A DNA stretch of 64,000 bases from Pseudevernia furfuracea (taxonomy: Eukaryota; Ascomycota; Lecanoromycetes; Lecanorales; Parmeliaceae), in assembly GCA_022315425.1 (NCBI GenBank), contig JAIUPT010000041.1, forward strand, positions 1 through 64,000, written 5' to 3'. The notes under the pieces were generated by a model that saw only the letters and a list, made by a program, of their open reading frames with translations, did no database searches and had not been told where the DNA came from. A program made the translations under genes and the position numbers. Each line of letters begins with the position of its first letter. Position 1 is the stretch's first letter. Below, piece after piece: positions 12,000-23,575 of the stretch.

Positions 12000-12409
12000 C
12001 TATATGTAATATTTAATCGACGATCTCAAAGTAGATGTTTAAATGCTTAGATATAAGAAGTTTTAAATAGAATTAAATATATTAAAAAAATTCAGATTCA
12101 GTCTTATCGAGAACTTGACGCTTTATCGCACGCTTTTCTCATCAAATAATCGTGTCGATTAAAAATATTATAAAGTCTTTTCAGACTGCATAAAGAGGCG
12201 ACGATAACTTCGATTATATCTTAAAACAGCTCAGCGACGAAGACTATATACAAATCTTTATAATGAACGTCGCTGACGGTCATTGCCCTGAGAGGCTTTG
12301 CACTGCAAAACCTGCCGCTAGCGATCGATTCGGAAAACGTTGTTTCACCAATCAAAAATTTATCCGAATGGGTTTTGCAGTGCAAAGCCCGAGAATTCTA
12401 GGGTTAGGC
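12000..12409 (+). repeat. Subtelomeric repeat copy 7, abutting the HET gene
   Basis: Contains the GATGTTTAAATGCTTAG spacer, AGCGACGAAG at 12233, and a 96-bp foldback at 12294-12389 with perfect 19-nt arms. It ends in CTAGGGTTAG at about 12399-12408. The next bases are coding sequence of a HET-domain gene on the minus strand, so the repeat boundary lies within that gene. Confidence 0.85.
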
Positions 12410-13165
12410 CTCGTGCAATAGAGACTGCATCTTGTATCGACTGAGGCAGTTGCGTCAAGGGTGTACCTTTCATGTGAGCATCAATAGTAGCGGTTGTCGA
12501 CATTATATTTTGCGATCCTCCCCAGCAATAGCTGAGTGCGATGTAGTCTGCTCTTCCTTGCTCGCTACCGATACACAACCTGGGTATATACCTGGGATCG
12601 TCGAGGCCAACATCAATCACACGAGTCGGGAGTTCTGCGAGCTCTTTGTTTGTGCACTTTTTGTGTTGGCCTATACAATGTCTCAGCCATTTTCTTGCTT
12701 GTTGATAGGCGGTAGTGTCCGACACGCTGGACCTTGGTGGTCGACGAGCTACGTATCTAGCCGCAGGGTCCTCTTAATACCCGTCAGCAATCGATGATTA
12801 ATCGAGCCGAACAATATTCACCCATCGTCTGCCGCAAGGACACACAAGGTGAAACCGGTGGTCTCTCCAATGCGAACATCGATAAAGGTGTCCATACATG
12901 TTTGCTGGACCGGCGTAGCTATGTCACCTTCTCCGTCATCACGCCAACCATAGAGTCGCAGATAGTTTGGTCCATTACGATTTGCATACCCTTCTGTGCC
13001 TTCGTAAAGCATCTGACAGAGAGAACACCCTCGGCGAGCGGAATATCTAAGATTTGTTCTCTTGCGATGTTTGTAGCCTTGAATGGAGAGTAGTTGCTTC
13101 ACGTTTTCTGGCGATAATGTCATAGTACTACAACGAGCACAAAGAAACGGCGACTGATGACCCAT
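12407..13165 (-). pseudogene. HET-domain (heterokaryon incompatibility) gene, 3'-truncated
   Basis: HET domains act in fungal non-self recognition and trigger cell death. From the ATG at 13165 the minus strand encodes a Cys-rich N-terminal part (CARC, CSLCQMLYEG). A 65-nt intron follows (12757-12821, GTGAAT donor, GCTGAC branch), and then the HET core with the signature ADYIALSYCWGG and LPQSIQDAVSIARG. Directly after IARG, where family members continue with a YLWIDSLCI-type motif, the frame runs into the subtelomeric repeat and stops at 12360. The C-terminal part of the HET domain and everything beyond it are missing. An upstream GTG at 13174 is in frame, but the ATG is the natural start. Confidence 0.8.
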
Positions 13166-14541
13166 TGGTGACACAATCGGACACAGATGATATTCAAAAA
13201 ATTACGCTCTCAAGGAGACGTCAAGGCTGCATTTAGATGCTTATATTCAACTTGGGCGAGGTAAGCTCGTATCGAATCCCAAGTTATATCTTTATAGATA
13301 CGCTACGCAACGAGGCGAGGTGAGGCGGTTTTTTCTTGGCGAGGTAACGGGGTTACCCGTTATATCGATGAACTGCTCTAGACAGGGTTACGACTAGTAA
13401 TCACGCTAGCACTAGCCTCGTAAGACAGCTTCAAGAATCTCACGAAGACTTGCGGTTCACGTGGCGAACAACTTTCATTCATCAGGTCAGGTAATACCAC
13501 CACGATCGGGGTCTAGGTATGGACCGCTCCTAGCCTATCGGGCTTCCCGCGTCTTTTATCATGACCGGCGCCCTTGGCTGTTGTATACCTAAATCATTTT
13601 GCAGCACAACAAAGTAAGCACGGCCGAGACGGGGTAGCTGGATGAGTGATCATGTTACCTAGACCGAACGCGCTGACCGGAATGCTTTGCTCAATGAAAC
13701 TATGAATCCTACTTGAGCTTGCCTTTGTCCCTTGACTGGGTGTTTCAGAATGCGCCGTCGGACAGGCTGAAGTCTTGAAATAGCTCAGCTATGAATATCC
13801 CGCATGTCTATTTTCTAGCTGCGGAGTTTTAGCCGTCCAGTTTCTAGCAAAGGGTGACTCCATCAGCCAGATTTGTTTGAGCAATCTTAGCTTATCCTAC
13901 ATCGTATGATCCGATACCCACCTTGCGGCTACCTTTGTCACTGCTTGCTCTACAATGGCTATCCAGATGCTTGAGGTTCAAAAATGACGCTTGCCATAGT
14001 GTTTTGCAGATTCATTGCTGTCAATCATTCAATGATCTTTTCGACACCGTTGTGCAATGTATCTCTTTTCACTTTATTTCATAAGCTAACTAGACTGAAA
14101 GGTCTGATGTCTCTGTAAGCAGAGGCACATGTATTGCGTAGTCATTTAGACAACCTCCTTTCATCGCTCAGAATGGCCCCTCCGTACGGATGCCTGTCGT
14201 TGTTGTGGACATTAGCTCTGGCTTACTCGGAAAAGTCCATCTCACCAGGAGCGTTTGGGATCTGTTACTGGAGGCTTGTAAAGCCAGAGGGCCGGGGTTC
14301 TTGCTTTGAGCACACTGCCACGTACCACTCTTACCCCTGGTTTCCTCAAATAAGGGTAGATGTGGACTGAAGAAACTATCTCGTCACTGTGTTCTTTCAC
14401 CCATCTCGCCTATGCGGCTGAGCCCGGACATGGAATCGGGGCTTTCGGGATTCGGTTCTTCTCCCATTCAGCTTAAGATACGCGGCTAGCCTGACCTATT
14501 TCCTATTCCTCAGTCGAATCCTCACCAAGCTGGCTTGGGAA
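13166..14541. other. Intergenic, no gene seen
   Basis: About 1.4 kb with normal base composition. An open frame at 14134-14370 (+) has no recognised domain. Nothing else is supported. Confidence 0.5.
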
Positions 14542-16377
14542 ATGCAGAAGATGAACAGCTTTGAGCAGTCAGTCAACATGCCAGATATTGAGCAGTGTGA
14601 CGAGAAAGCAAGCACGAGGGCCGGGACAGACTCTTCTGACGGCTCAACGGTTGACCTCATCAAGGCTGGAGAGGGCAGGCAAGACGCGGAAGGACCTGTG
14701 GTGGTGGAGTCTTCTCGTATACCCCGTTCCTTCTTTTCGACCTTTGGACTCATGTCTATCGTCTTGATGATAGCTCTTGACAACTATATCATAGGTATAT
14801 AGCTGTTTCTATTTATTGTCTCTCACTGACCGAACGGAACAGTCAATGCCATGCCCAGGCTCGCAATCGAATTCGATGATCTTAGCCTTGTCGGGTGGTA
14901 CGGAAGTTCATATTTCTTGACGCTAACGTCTTTCCAACCTGCATTCGGCCAGCTGTGCACCCTCTATCCGATTAAAATGGTTTATCTACTCTCTATCGTT
15001 GTCTTTGAAATCGGTTCCGTTGTCAGCGCCTCTGCGTCTTCGCCAGTTGCCTTGGTCATCGGTCGACTTATATCAGGAGCTGCTGCTGGTGGTCTTTGGT
15101 GTGCAACTCTCACACTGATTTCGCATACAATACCGTTAGAGAAGAGACATCTCTATGTGTCAGCAGTCACGAGCATATACGGAGTCATCTCAGCTGCAGG
15201 TTCTTTGCTTGGGGGTGTCTTCACGAGTTCATCAAAGTTAACTTGGAGATTTTGCTTTTGGATAAATCTGCGTGAGACGGCTCCGTTCTTTTGGCTTTGA
15301 TGAGTTACGTGCTAATGACCTGCAGCGATCGGTCTAATTGCTTTTGTGATAACCGCCATTTTTCTCAAAGCGCCTCCTCGACCCAAATTAGCCTTGTCAC
15401 TGTCCTCCAAACAAAAGCTTGCGAGACTAGACATAGGTGGAATCTTACTCCTTACTGGAGCTCTTGTGTGTCTGCTCCTAGCTTTTATGTGGGGTGGAAC
15501 TGCTTTCCCTTGGTCTGATTCCAGGGTCTGGGGCTCTCTGCTTGGCTCTGGGCTCCTGATCCTTGCTTTCATTGCTCTACAAGCCAAACTTCAAGACAGG
15601 TAATCGCCACCTGGATAATTCTCTATTCACTAGCATTCTAACATCATATATAGGGCCATGATACCCTTCCGGATTGTTTTACGGCGCTCTGCCGCTGCGG
15701 GCTTTGGATTCACGCTTTTCTTGTCAATGGCACTTAGTGCTCATGTTTACTATCTTCCCTTCTATTTCCAGTCGGTGTTAGGTACTTCTGCTCGCCAGTC
15801 CGGAATCAATAGCCTTCCCTACCTATTTTCGCTCCTTATTGGGCCTATCATAAGTGGCAGCGTGGCCCAATTCATCGGACATCACCTTCCTCTTATGCTC
15901 GGAGGCTCTATTCTTATGACCATCGGATCCGGATTTCTCTTTACGCTAGGCCCGAACACTACAGAGAGTCAGTGGATAGGATATCAAATACTTACCGCCA
16001 TTGGTGCTGGTCTATGCCGCCAGATGACCTTCAGCGCCGTGCCACTAATGCTTCCGGCAGACGACCTTGCCACAGCTAGCGCACTCGTCGCTTTCTGCAG
16101 CAGTCTCGGTCCTACGTTGGCAATTGGATTAGAGCAGTGCATTTTCACCAACGAGTTCAAAAGGCAGACCGCGACAATGTCTAGCAGTGTTGTGACCGAG
16201 ATTATGCACAAAGGAGCTTATGATCTGAGTGCAATCATAGCTGCTCCTTTACAAGGAGAAGTGAAGGGAGCCTTCAATTTCGCGATTACAAGGGCTTTTG
16301 CTTTATCCATCCCATGCGCTAGTGCTGCATTGTGCTGTACACTGGTCATGGATTGGAGCAAGATCAGAAGAAAGTAG
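14542..16377 (+). CDS. MFS transporter, DHA2/DHA14 family
   Basis: A predicted 14-helix proton antiporter of the plasma membrane for drugs or small metabolites. There are four exons: 14542-14794, 14843-15271, 15326-15599 and 15654-16377. Introns are 48, 54 and 54 nt with GTATAT, GTGAGA and GTAATC donors. The spliced length is 1680 nt (559 aa). An acidic cytoplasmic tail of about 65 residues precedes helix 1. Family signatures are present: LDNYIIVNAMPRLA (motif D1), LVGWYGSSYFLT, and GRLISGAAAGGLW in helix 4-5. SFRIVLRR-like charge near the middle (IPFRIVLRRSAAA) marks the usual central loop. Such pumps often serve secondary-metabolite clusters, but no biosynthetic gene is adjacent; the nearest cluster-like genes are 15 kb away. 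Substrate unknown. Confidence 0.9.
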
Positions 16378-17981
16378 CACCTGCTTCTCTCACCTCACTA
16401 TCATATTCGTCCCCACGGGTATGGTCGGTTTGCAAAACTGCGCCAACCGCCAAGCCGTTAGAGATTGGAGGCCGCAAATTTTGACTTCATAGATCTGGTA
16501 TCTCAAAAAAGTGGACAATGAATTCCTAGACTTTTTCCATTCAGCGATCACCTCAAATACTACGATCCGGAGATACCATGCCAAGTCCATCGTTGTCATG
16601 CGAATACCCTGCGTAAGCGAAGCAGGAGTGGGTACCTGGATTAGCTGCATGAGATAAAGCAACCTCCTCTTACTCAATGCTGACACTCCATCGTCACACG
16701 AACTCAAGTGACGTAAGCTCATGAACAACTCCGTGTCCGAGAAACGCAAATACCATATTCCTATTCCTGGAGGATTAACATTGCGAACTCATTTCGGGAA
16801 GAGCGGACCAATCGTTGCAACCGCCATCGTGAAATGCTACCACTTTGCACTCACGCAAATGTCGCGATGCACTTGACAATCTGGTATATGCGCTATAAAT
16901 CGATCTTGGCGCCGCCAGCCCGTTCTTGCGCTCAGATTCTTCAAAGATGCTATAATCCTAGGCTCCGGCTGCCGTAGACCACTCGGAGACGTCATGGCCC
17001 TCAAGGCTACTGCACTATTCTTGAGTATCCCATTGCATGCAGGTCAATTCGAATATAGAAGCGATGCGGAAAGGTCTATTCCTGGAAGTACCTGCTCACA
17101 CAACACATTAGCAATTTAATTCTGGTGATCAAAGACTTCTCTGACAGTTTGTCGTCTTATAGAGAAAATTGTAACGGAAATCCTCGTTCTTTAAAACAAC
17201 TATATTCCTTGACCGTGCTCTTAAAAAGGTAAATCGCATAATTATATAGACTCGAATATATTATTCTCGATGTTTACTTAAGTCAATTCTTTAAGCATAG
17301 TCTTCGTCTTTACTACATTAACTTATATAATATCATAACTAACAATAGAACTAAATGAGTTCTTTACTTTTGAGGAAGCGTTAGATAAGCTAGCTCGAAT
17401 TAGAAATATAACGTAGCGTCTGTTAAAGTTGAGATTTTCTAAAAAACAAGTGCGACTTTGAATATAGAATAATTTTTTGATATTCTTACTATGCTGATAT
17501 CATAGTATTCAGGGTACTTATTTATATATACAAACACTTTATGTATCTGTTATATATGTCGATTTGCCTGTATCCACAATCGGCGCGAGAAGATTTTCTC
17601 AGCGCCAAGAAATGTAACGTTTTCAGCACATGCTAATAGTTATCGGAATTGAGTCTAATGTCTTCGGCGATCGGATTCTACTTTCTTCAGATTTTTACTT
17701 TGTCCGATGTAAAATGTTTCTTATGGTCATGTGGGACTTCGCGTATCGCCTCATTGAAAGCCGCCATTCCCCAGCGAGCGTTAGGAGCGCCAAAGCCTTC
17801 CTCGCGAGATAAAACATGACTATGATGTAGTCGATTACCCCCACACTTGAGGCGCCCACGGTTTCCAGAAAACCTATGATGAGGTATCTACACCGCTATC
17901 AGTTTCGAAGCATCGTCGTCTCGCAAATGCGCGACGTACAACTCCAACAGCGCTATCCAAGAACACTCGTCCAGCAAGAAG
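16378..17981. other. Intergenic; includes an AT-rich RIP-like patch at about 17140-17600
   Basis: A minus-strand open frame at 16390-16749 (119 codons) has no recognised domain and I do not call it. 17140-17600 is notably AT-rich compared with its flanks and resembles the subtelomeric RIP sequence; it may be a small transposon relic. Confidence 0.45.
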
Positions 17982-19077
17982 ATGAAGCTTACATTATCAC
18001 TTCTACTCAGCGCAGCGAGAATAACTTCAACTTCCTTAGCCTCACCCGCCCTCCAGCTAGAATCTGGTTTACCAGACAGCAGATTTAGGGTAGAACTCAC
18101 TTTCCACTCTCCCTTCCTTCCGGTCAACCCCACCTTCATGAATATAGTTGACTTCATGGGCGCAGTGGCCCAAGAGGAATTCAAAGAGCAACTTGAACCC
18201 CGCACATATAGCGCCCCCAAGTATCAACAAGTCCAAATTACGACCCATGACTGGACAGAAGCTCGCTTTCTGCTTTGGGGTATATATCTTGCTGTCACCG
18301 ATATGGTCAAATTTTATAGATTCCACAATGTAATGGTAAAGCTTTACTGGGATAACACAGCTGTGGACCAGATCGACATCATGGTGGAGCCGGACTTGAC
18401 TTTGCCTGGCACCACCCGGAATGGTACTCATTATGTCATAGACGGTAGCCAAGATCTGAGGTTGGCGGGCAGCAGCAATAAGACCAACGAAGCTTTTGTG
18501 AAAAGATTGAATATCCCACCGGTTCAGACTATTACCGGTAACGACACCGCCGACGATGTCTCGATTGTCAACTCTGTCAAGACGGGCAATACCGCATTCG
18601 GCATTCCAACATTATCGCCTGTTCCATCCATTTCAAACGCTCTGCTCCCGCCGAGACTCACCGTCGACTTCTACACGGTCTTCGGCGCCAAGAAACTCTC
18701 CCGCAACGATGTCTTTCTTACCTTCTATACAGCCATGCTCCACCTCGCCCAGTTCCCGGTTGAAGATGGCATGCGGTTCTTTAACAGCAAGATCCCCACC
18801 ATTGATCTGCGTGTGCAAATGTATGAATCGGGGCTTGGGTGCCTGGTATTACCCCTCACCTCGTTCGTACCTTATATAATGCGGGTTCAATGGAACAGTG
18901 CTGATGTTTACGGTGGGGTGATAGAACGGGCAAGCGATTGCGGCCTTGGCCTACGTGCCTCAGTATATGATGGAGCATCCCGGGTTCGGATACAAGGAGA
19001 CCAATTTCAACATCAAGTTGGGTGGAGTGAGGGCTTGCCGAGGGTCAGTAATTGATAGTTTGTTGAGTGCTGGCTGA
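17982..19077 (+). CDS. Secreted protein of unknown function
   Basis: Starts with a clear signal peptide (MKLTLSLLLSAARITSTSLA, cleavage near residue 20). I do not recognise the family. An unspliced frame runs to 19055 (357 aa). However, a 79-nt intron at 18846-18924 (GTATTA donor, TGCTGATG branch, GATAG acceptor) gives a more natural C-terminus: AYVPQYMMEHPGFGY, ending at TGA 19075 (338 aa). I favour the spliced form at moderate confidence. There are several N-glycosylation sequons (NGT, NKT, NDT) and no transmembrane segment after the signal peptide, so it is probably extracellular. It lies head-to-tail downstream of nothing co-regulated that I can see. Confidence 0.6.
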
Positions 19078-19982
19078 GGAAGATTGTACGTGAAGATCGT
19101 ATAGCCATTGCAAGATACAAAGGGTACAAGATCTGGCTGCGAGTTTCCTAGAAAGAAATTCAACGTAACGTCTTTTACCATAAAACAAATTTTCTCTGTC
19201 GCCGTTTGAGGGACGAGCTGCTTCCGCAGAGTGATTCAGAGCAACTTTTCCAATTTGGAGTAACATTCATTGCAGCAGTAGAGTTGCAAAGTCAAGTGAC
19301 ACGACGAGACATAAATTATTATCAGAATGCTTAAACCCACCTGCGGAGAACAATATGATCTTAGGTCAAGATGTTAGCCCTCGACTACAACGCTATTGGC
19401 GAGCGGGGGGCGTGACCTAACTACGCCTCGAAAAGATTACGGACTCCAGTCACTGGCAGCCATAAAATTTGTGTTCAGACACTAAATCGTGCTATCGATG
19501 TCCCAATCGCCATTACAAGCCCGCTCAGGTAGAAGTGACCCAATTGTGGAGACTGTGGTCGCAGATGTTGAGCCATTGAATAGTCTTATTGGCGCTTGCT
19601 GTAACTGCGAAAGCGTAGGCGCTAGGAATCATCTGTCAAGGGCAACTTAAAATGTTTCAAGCTTGAATAAAGATGTGGTAAGGAAAAAGATCAGCTCAAC
19701 ATAATCATTCGAGTCTTCTCCGATGGCCAATGGTTTCCTGCGCCAATGATACCGTCTTAGGCCTTCTGGTATCATGTAGTGCCGTATGCTAAATGGAGAG
19801 AGACTTTTACCCTTTCCAGAATGTAGCTTCATACGTTGATACTTTTCCAAATAATTCCTCTCCTCCATCTGTTTGAAGACCTTTTCCGCTATCTGTGTGT
19901 TTGTGCCCCAGTCAGTTTCTGCACCGTTTCATCTTGTCGAAGAGCACGCAAATACAGTCGTTAGCGCCCTGCCCCAACAAGC
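19078..19982. other. Intergenic, no gene seen
   Basis: About 900 bases between the convergent 3' ends of the secreted protein gene and the peroxygenase gene. Short open frames only. Confidence 0.5.
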
Positions 19983-21341
19983 CTATGTATCAACCAATGG
20001 ACACCCATAATTCTCAAAAATCGGGTTCAACTTTCCGGATGCCCATGTCGTCACCTCCGCTGGTAAATTGAACACTCCATTCAGACTGCTCGGAATGTTT
20101 TGCGTCGCAAGTTGATAGATCAAACACAGTATGGCATCAGCACTCGTATCCGTCAAAGTTCCATTCACAATGATACCATAACTCAGCGCGTCGAAATTCC
20201 CAGGCCCAACATTCCCGCCAAACAGAATAGGATGTTGGAGGTATTGCGCTACGATCTCCGTGGCTGCTCCTAAGCCCGTGTACGGCGAGACGCGGTTGTA
20301 CCAGTTCGGCGGGATCTGTTCTGCATTATTGAACACATAGCCGCCATTGCCGTCTGGGGAAGCGCCGAAGAATGACTCCATGGTCGCGAGATCGGGGCTG
20401 CCAGCGGGTCCCAGTGAAGGAAAGAGCTCGTATAGGAAAGAGGCGGCGCCAAATAGTAGAAGGTTTGTGGGTCCAAAATAGAAGTTTCCATTCTCTGCTA
20501 GGGACTGCTGGTACCGCTGGTATCGGTACAAAGCTAGATTATCTCTGTCAAAATTGCCATTACAGGTTTGTTGCATGTAGCGGAAGAGGGTGCCATTGAA
20601 TGTATAGTCGTCGCCATTAGCTAAGAAGAAATCATTCCGGGTCAAAGAGGTGTCTCCTTCGAATCGCTGAGGTGGGGTATCAGTTATAGAATACCGGTGG
20701 GTCACTAGAGGATTGGCTTTCATACGCACATTGTGTCCAACAAGGCCGACTTCGTCACCAAGCAGATCTCCACTGGCAGATGTGCGACTGGTGGCGTCGC
20801 AGCCAATGGAAAGCTTTCCCGTGATTACATCACCGTCTAGACTTACGCCGAGAGTCGCTAAGGTGACAGCGAGGTCGTAGTTGACGTTGTATAGATTCTG
20901 CTGAGCGTCGAGAAGCTCGGTGAAATTCGTGATGCCGTCGTGACTTAGGAACTTGAATAGGCTTAGTAGAGGTATAAGAGTGGCAATAGATCAGCTTACA
21001 TGATGATTCGCAGCAGTATTCAGCCCAGGACAGGGACCTCTGATATCATTTGGTCCGGGCGCTTCAAATGAGTGTGCGTTGTCTCCTGTGGCGGGTACTA
21101 GTATCCCGCCCTTTCCAGTGCCGGGTAGGCCATTCTGCGCCCCAGTGTAGGGATATTCAGCGTTATACGGAGCTGCTCCCGGGTGAACAGGGTTGAAGGG
21201 GCAGCTGCTCTGTCTTTTTTCGCTTGAAACGCGTTTAGCCTTGCTAAGTAAAGATGAGTCTACTCCTGGCATTTCCGCCACGAAAGGAAAAGATAGAACT
21301 GAATGTGCTGCGAGCAGAAGTACAAGAGTATTCACCTGCAT
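19983..21341 (-). CDS. Unspecific peroxygenase / chloroperoxidase-family heme-thiolate enzyme
   Basis: A secreted heme-thiolate enzyme that uses hydrogen peroxide to oxygenate or halogenate small organic substrates. Exon 1 is 21000-21341 and exon 2 is 19983-20951, with a 48-nt intron at 20952-20999 (GTAAGC, CTACTAAGC branch). Length 436 aa. A signal peptide is followed by a pro-region with a Lys-Arg site at residues 42-43 (SEKRQSS), likely Kex2-processed. Cys104 in RGPCPGLNTAANHH is the proximal heme ligand (PCP motif). E212 in RFEGDTSLTR is the catalytic acid-base residue of the EGD motif. Several NGT and NGTL sequons suggest glycosylation. The length fits the long fungal class. Substrate cannot be inferred. 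Confidence 0.9.
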
Positions 21342-21436
21342 GATGATGAGATGATACTGATAATGATCAAGTTTCTTGTGGCGTGCTTTTCATGAGGTGA
21401 CCTCTGCTCTAAAATCGTAGGAAGGAAATGCGCGTC

Positions 21437-21445
21437 TCTTATATC
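21437..21445 (-). promoter_or_regulatory. Possible TATA box of the peroxygenase gene
   Basis: The minus strand reads GATATAAGAG about 100 bases upstream of the ATG at 21341, a usual distance in fungal promoters once a 5' leader is allowed for. Position and motif only. Confidence 0.35.
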
Positions 21446-23575
21446 CTTGAAAGGATTCAGTCGGCATCCGACAGAGGCTTGACTAGATGGTGGGTGACCA
21501 AATACGTCGGCTTCGCGGAAGCCGAGGCAAAATTCACTCGGACAACCATCATCGGCAATGAAGTTTTGAAGGTAAGAAATGAGAAGATAGTAGTGTGGCA
21601 CTCGCCAATTATGAGGTCTAGACCGAAGACATCATATGCCACACCCTCAAATAGAGAAATCGATGTAAATGACGAAGATGTTAAGAAGGTCACCTCTTGA
21701 CATGTAACGCCGCTATACGGCAATGCTATGGTTGAAAGGGCCTTTCATGTTGGGCTACCATATCTTGGTATTGGGGGTTTTTTGAGCAGCGAGAAAAGGA
21801 AACAAACACTTAGACCTATGAGGCTTTTCTTGGTGTATAACACGACTACCATGATTCCAAAAACAATGTTTTGATTAGAAGGCGAATACACAGATTGGGG
21901 AACACATCAAACAATCTATGAAGAGCGTCGAGAATCTTTAGCAAAAGCAGACCAGCTTATTAGTGGTCGAGTTTAGGGTTACCGAACTTCCGATGGGGGT
22001 TTTACTCGTAGGATCTAGTACCAGACCAATCCAGCAATTCCAAGTATCACCACTTTTCTTCTCATGGCCAACATTCTCTCGCTTTGCCCTCGACGCTCTG
22101 AGAAATCCATCCTCATTTCAGAAGGCCAAAACGTCGTCACAGATATTCTACGTAAGATGTGAACGACTTCATGGAGATATTCTCGTCACACTCACCCCCT
22201 TGGCCCTGGGGGGGGGGGCTTCGGCTACGTCCGATAAATAGTAGTAAGCACTAACGCCAGGCTGCATTTTGTCAATGACGTCGAACTTCGGACTGATGGA
22301 ACGGTTCGAGGCGGTGGCCACGGACTTCACAAGCCTTAATAGATTGGTTGATGATCATGGGCGTGGTATATTCATCTAAACCCCGGATGACTGCCGCGGA
22401 ATTTCTTTCACAGGATTTGGCCCCAAGCGAGAATTGACCTGGAGGCAAGAAAGCGCCATACATCCCCAACCCCTCCAAAATTCTTCGGATCTAGCACACG
22501 AGAATACATCACAGATGAGGAGTCAGTCCTTATCTTTTCCTGCGGGGAATTTTCAACCAAAGCTGAATGTCAGCAAGAGTGCATGGTTGTTGATGATAAT
22601 TATTAAGTACAGTCTATCTAGGTCTGCTGCTATTGAATACACTGCATATGCATGCTGAATATATGAAGAGGAACAAAATGTTAATGTAATTGTGACGAGT
22701 TGCCATACGATTCTTGTGGGATGTAGGCATTTTGAGGTTGGCTCGGATTTATCGGATTGTAGAGTATTGCATTTGCCATTTGCCAGGGTGTTGCATCCGT
22801 GATTTGGGGCTGAAAACGAGGAGTGGCTGGGCATATTAACAGGGAGCCGCCCGGAGCGAAAATCTCATGTAGATCGTGCTGACTTGCAGACGTCGAACAC
22901 AGATTAGCCAATTAATTAGTGCTCTTTTATAAGTTCCTGGCTGGGAGCTCGGTCGGAGCACCACCATTCTAAGCCAGGTGCATACTCCCTGCATACGGCG
23001 TCTCTCAGCTGGTTGACCGGCAGTTGGGTTGCAAACAAAGATATGCCAATGGGTGTCTAGTTGAAATAGAAATGACGCTGACGAGCGTTCTTTCTGATAC
23101 TAGGCGAGTTTCGCTCACGGGAGAACCTCGTTGTATCGCGGGGTCAAACCTCTGACTGCAGCAATGATCTACACGGCGAGCACTGGGTGAATTCAGTTTC
23201 GAAGGCCTACCAGAGTCATTCACGAGATGATAAGGCTTTTAATTCCTAAAATAAGACTGCCCATTCAACATCGATGAAAAATAAGATCTTGTAACTACAG
23301 TCCGTTGAGGCTATGTGTGCGTTATGAAGGAATCAGCCCCACGAGATGCTGCATCTGGAGCACGACAGAGCATGTTTCATACCGTTGCAATGCTGCGTTT
23401 TCCAGTGGCGCAGTAAGATGTCGAGCTTGGATTCCACTCAAAAAATGCCTCTTTCTCGGTAAAAGCATTTAAAGGAAACCAGTAACTTCACATCCCGATC
23501 TGCACTCCAACGATCAATATTGCACTGAATGCTCTTCTCATTGATTCTTTGATTTGGTGTTTGAGAAACGACCTA
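21446..23575. other. Intergenic, no gene seen
   Basis: About 2.1 kb between divergent genes. Short open frames (up to 93 codons) have no recognisable domain. There is a G9-10 run near 22208-22218. Confidence 0.45.

Noticed and set aside
14134..14370. 78-codon plus-strand frame upstream of the MFS gene
   Set aside because: Not in phase with the transporter and no recognised domain.
16390..16749. 119-codon minus-strand frame downstream of the MFS gene
   Set aside because: No recognised family and no further exons; left within the intergenic description.
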